Assembly (NCBI GenBank): GCA_002007465.1
Contig: LNAC01000019.1
Location: forward strand, 1,662,344 to 1,726,343
DNA length: 64,000 nt
Direction of reading: 5' to 3'
Source of the DNA: Ailurus styani
Lineage: Eukaryota; Chordata; Mammalia; Carnivora; Ailuridae
The first letter of the stretch is position 1, and each line of letters begins with the position of its first letter. The translations under genes and the position numbers were made by a program. Positions 60,953-64,000 of this stretch are shown here, piece by piece. The notes under the pieces were generated by a model. It saw only the letters and a program-made list of their open reading frames with translations. It ran no database searches and was not told where the DNA came from.

Positions 60953-63900
60953 CTAGGGAGGGAAAAAATAGCATGAACTTCCAAACACATATTCAAAAAG
61001 GGAAAAAACAACTCCACTAATAATTGAATGGCATCATTTGATTACTTAAATCAAATTAAATACAAGATTACACTTAAAATTCTCCCTGAGATTATTTGGG
61101 TGTCCTCTCTTTAAAGTTTTTGTTTTTGTTTTGAACCAAAGATGCTTAAACTAAATCACAGATTATACACAGCAAGGGATATTTTCCCCACAAGAAAACA
61201 CAATAATCAAAATCAGATCCAATGGAAGATGAGAGCCTTAATGACGGCCACAATGATTTCCTAATCTCTAAGGAGTGCAGTTATAAATCAGTGATAACTC
61301 CAAGAACAATTCAGAGCAGTACACCAGCCCCAACATGGCCAATCTCTCCCCATCTAGTCACCTGATGCTTTTTTAAGACATTGCCAGTCACCACTTAGTG
61401 TGTAATAAATTCAACAACTCTAAACAGATCTTGTCCTCTGAGCTGGTATCTTGGATTACAATTTAATAGTCCAATTTATTAAAATCCCAGACACAGAGAA
61501 ACTTCCATTTCCCTGTGAACATTAGGGAAGACGTTATAGAAGAATCAGGCCCCTGCAGTGACTGCAGGGAGGACTTTAAACCAAAACTAAAAAGCAATTT
61601 TTAAATGGGTTACATGATTTATTCATTCACAGACGACCATTTTATGGAATGCATTTAGTATCATCTGTACATATTACAGGCTGGGGTGAAAAAAATGGAG
61701 AAGATGGAAAAGAGAGCTCACAAAAGCAGCTGTTTTCCTCAACTGGTCTTCTTATCTTCCTGGTACTCCCACCTACCATAACGTACCAGAACAGCACCTA
61801 TCAGACCTGGGACCCTTCGGCCATATTCAGAGTCCCCATTAAAATATTAACTGCTCCAGGGGGCCTTGCAGAGGTAGCAATATTCTATAAAGAGGCACTG
61901 ATCTGGCCTTGATTTCACAGATGATGGGGTCACAATAGTAGATCCAGAAACTGCCACGGAAGCAGACCTGGAGGACCCATTCTGCTGTACACAACCTGGA
62001 GGACCATACCCCAGCCAAACAGCTTCTAGTTGATTAAACCTTTGTTTTTCCTTGGTCCCTTAGTCCCAGGTCCCAGAAAGAGAGTATGCATGAACGCCAG
62101 GAACAGCAAGAACTTGCTCTCAGAAAACCATCTCAGATGGATTTCAGTTCTACTAATAATGAAGCACAAGAGAAATTCTGGGCTCTGATTAAGCTAGATC
62201 CCAAGATGCTAACCTTGAAAATTGATTGTATTAGACAATCTTTATTTAACTCTGACCTAGCTTACAATTCAGGCTAAGAGAAAGAATCTTAGAAATGGAG
62301 ATTAAAAGAGTTGAATTCAGGAAAGTAGGAGCTACAGATGGTGGTGATGGCTGGAAAATGAATTCTTTATGGGGGTAGTTAGGAAGAACTACCAGGATGA
62401 TCGTGGGCAGAAGATTCTGGTAAATGAGCATTTTCTGAGCTTTTTCTTTCCTTAAGTGTGTTGTCGTTGGGGAAGGAGAGAGATAAGTTGCAACAAGAGA
62501 TAAATGCAACCTCTGTGGGCAGGTCTTCTGCCTTCTCCCTGGTCTCAGTGTCCCTGTAAAGCCTTGCTTGGTGGCCATTTGCAAATGAGCAGTCTAGAAT
62601 ACTGCATGACTCCTCTTTCGGTGAAGTCACTTTTTCCACAGCCCTTCACCACAACAGTGTTTAGCTAAATGGAGTAACTCAGCCTCAAATACCCAGGGCA
62701 GCTTTCAGGCAAATAAAGCATAACCCACTGATAGGCCGCTATGATTTCCCTTTGCTTTATCTTCATTCTGGGCTATAGTCCACTTTGAAACTAAGACTAC
62801 TTCTCCTCCTGTGTCTGGAGAGTTCAAATCCATCCAGTTCTGTTGTGTGAATACGCCTGAGAATAAGGGGTTGGAGCTCCAGCTTCCCCGGGAGCTCCTG
62901 AATATGTACATATGTGATCGCTGCCAAATTGGGGCTTGGCTAGAAGTAGCAAAATACGATCGGCTCTGAAGCAGAACAGGATCACCTCAACAGTGAGTCA
63001 GACGCAGGCAGATTCCTGGCTTCGGCAGGCTGGATCCTGGCCCTCTGCTCTCTGGGCCTCGTGCCCTGTCTCTAGGGCAGGGCATGACATAGCAAAAACA
63101 GCAAAGGAGAGTCTGGGCCAGTTATTCCCTGACTCATTCCTACCAGGAGAAGCCTTTCAGTGAGAAGCAACTTCAGGGAAGTGGAAAGCAAGGGTCTAAT
63201 GTTACTTCTAAAAGATGCCTGAGATGTTTTGACAACCAGATACACTGGCTCATCCACAAGGCCTCAAATCCTTTTCTCCAGCAGACTGACACAGCACAAA
63301 CGGTCATTCAACATATTAAATCACATTCTATTACGAGAATTTCTCTCTCCCGTCCTGCCAAACAGTAGCTATCTGAGCCCTCCAGTGGAAAGAATATTGG
63401 TAGAAGGGAATATGTTTACACAAAATGATCAAATGAAGAGATACCTCACCCTACTTTCTGTGCAGACAGGTTTCCTTTCTCCTTCACTGTTCCGGAATGA
63501 GCTTATCTACTTGAGAATCACGGAATTCGAGGAAACAGGCACAGAACATCTCAGGCACATAAACATTAAATACTTATAACCATTTCTGAAACTTTAGTTC
63601 CTCCAAATCAAACTAGGACTTTTTAACTAGTATGAAAATAATAAAACTTTTTCCAAAAAACCTCCACATCCAAATGATTTCTGAATTAAAGATTTTAAAG
63701 CCTATGAAACCGATTTGTACTTGAGAATTAAAATCAGATACTCTCATCGTTTCTCACCTTCCATTTTTTTTTTGAGTGTCACACAACCTCTTCCCGTAGG
63801 TGCTACCCTTTAACAGGCACCTACAGACAGACAAATCACCTGTGAGTAACAAGGCTGTTCCAGTAAGTGAGCCGAAATGGTGCTGAAGGACTTTCATTAT

Positions 63901-64000
63901 GAACAGACTCCCAGAGAAGAAACTCACTAGAAATAGAACTACCACCACCTAGAAGAGAAAATGACTTCTTCACAGCATCCAGCTTCATTCCCACCTTCTC
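60953..64000 (-). other. ARHGAP10: Part of the next upstream ARHGAP10 intron
   Basis: From the acceptor at 60953-60954 to the window edge I find no further ARHGAP10 exon and no confidently named repeat. The open frames here (for example 62246-62584, minus) show no similarity to the RhoGAP or linker regions. Confidence 0.75.

Noticed and set aside
62246..62584. Possible further upstream ARHGAP10 exon
   Set aside because: The translated sequence does not resemble the region after the RhoGAP domain and the phase needed to join the exon at 60952 is not supported by splice sites.

Overview
The window is vertebrate nuclear DNA, almost certainly from a caniform carnivore and most likely a mustelid. 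It carries about eleven tRNA-Lys-derived CAN-SINE copies, several with perfect target-site duplications. Their 'gggttaaagcctctgc..tcggctcaggtcatgatctc' wording is what I associate with mustelids. It also has carnivore-type L1 3' ends. Only parts of two genes are present, and they converge tail to tail.

Left third (1-26840, + strand): the last intron, terminal coding exon (24123-24278) and about 2.56 kb 3'UTR of NR3C2, the mineralocorticoid receptor. The exon encodes the last 51 residues of the ligand-binding domain and ends at the canonical C-terminus. The intron is AT-rich and packed with antisense L1/HAL1-type LINE DNA, nested SINEs, a Tigger-like fossil and a hAT-like MITE. Two miR-135 8-mer sites and one miR-124 7-mer site lie in the 3'UTR.

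Middle (26841-32576): about 5.7 kb between the two genes. It holds old LTR-like and MIR remnants and a C-rich/G-rich tract at 30351-30382, but no coding gene.

Right half (32577-64000, - strand): the 3' end of ARHGAP10 (GRAF2), a BAR-PH-RhoGAP-SH3 protein. Four exons are resolved to the base with compatible phases: 60793-60952, 43841-43993, 42541-42632 and 33220-33308, followed by a roughly 0.64 kb 3'UTR with an AATAAA. The first two encode the Ser/Pro-rich linker and the last two the complete C-terminal SH3 domain. The introns hold two very similar young SINEs, a TA-flanked MITE, a rearranged carnivore L1, MaLR-like LTRs, simple repeats and one assembly gap (50426-50555).

This order matches the mammalian NR3C2/ARHGAP10 neighbourhood (human 4q31.23, from memory). 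I found no previously undescribed gene system, CRISPR array or novel protein family. The notable features are in gene-end architecture, UTR regulatory sites and repeat structure.
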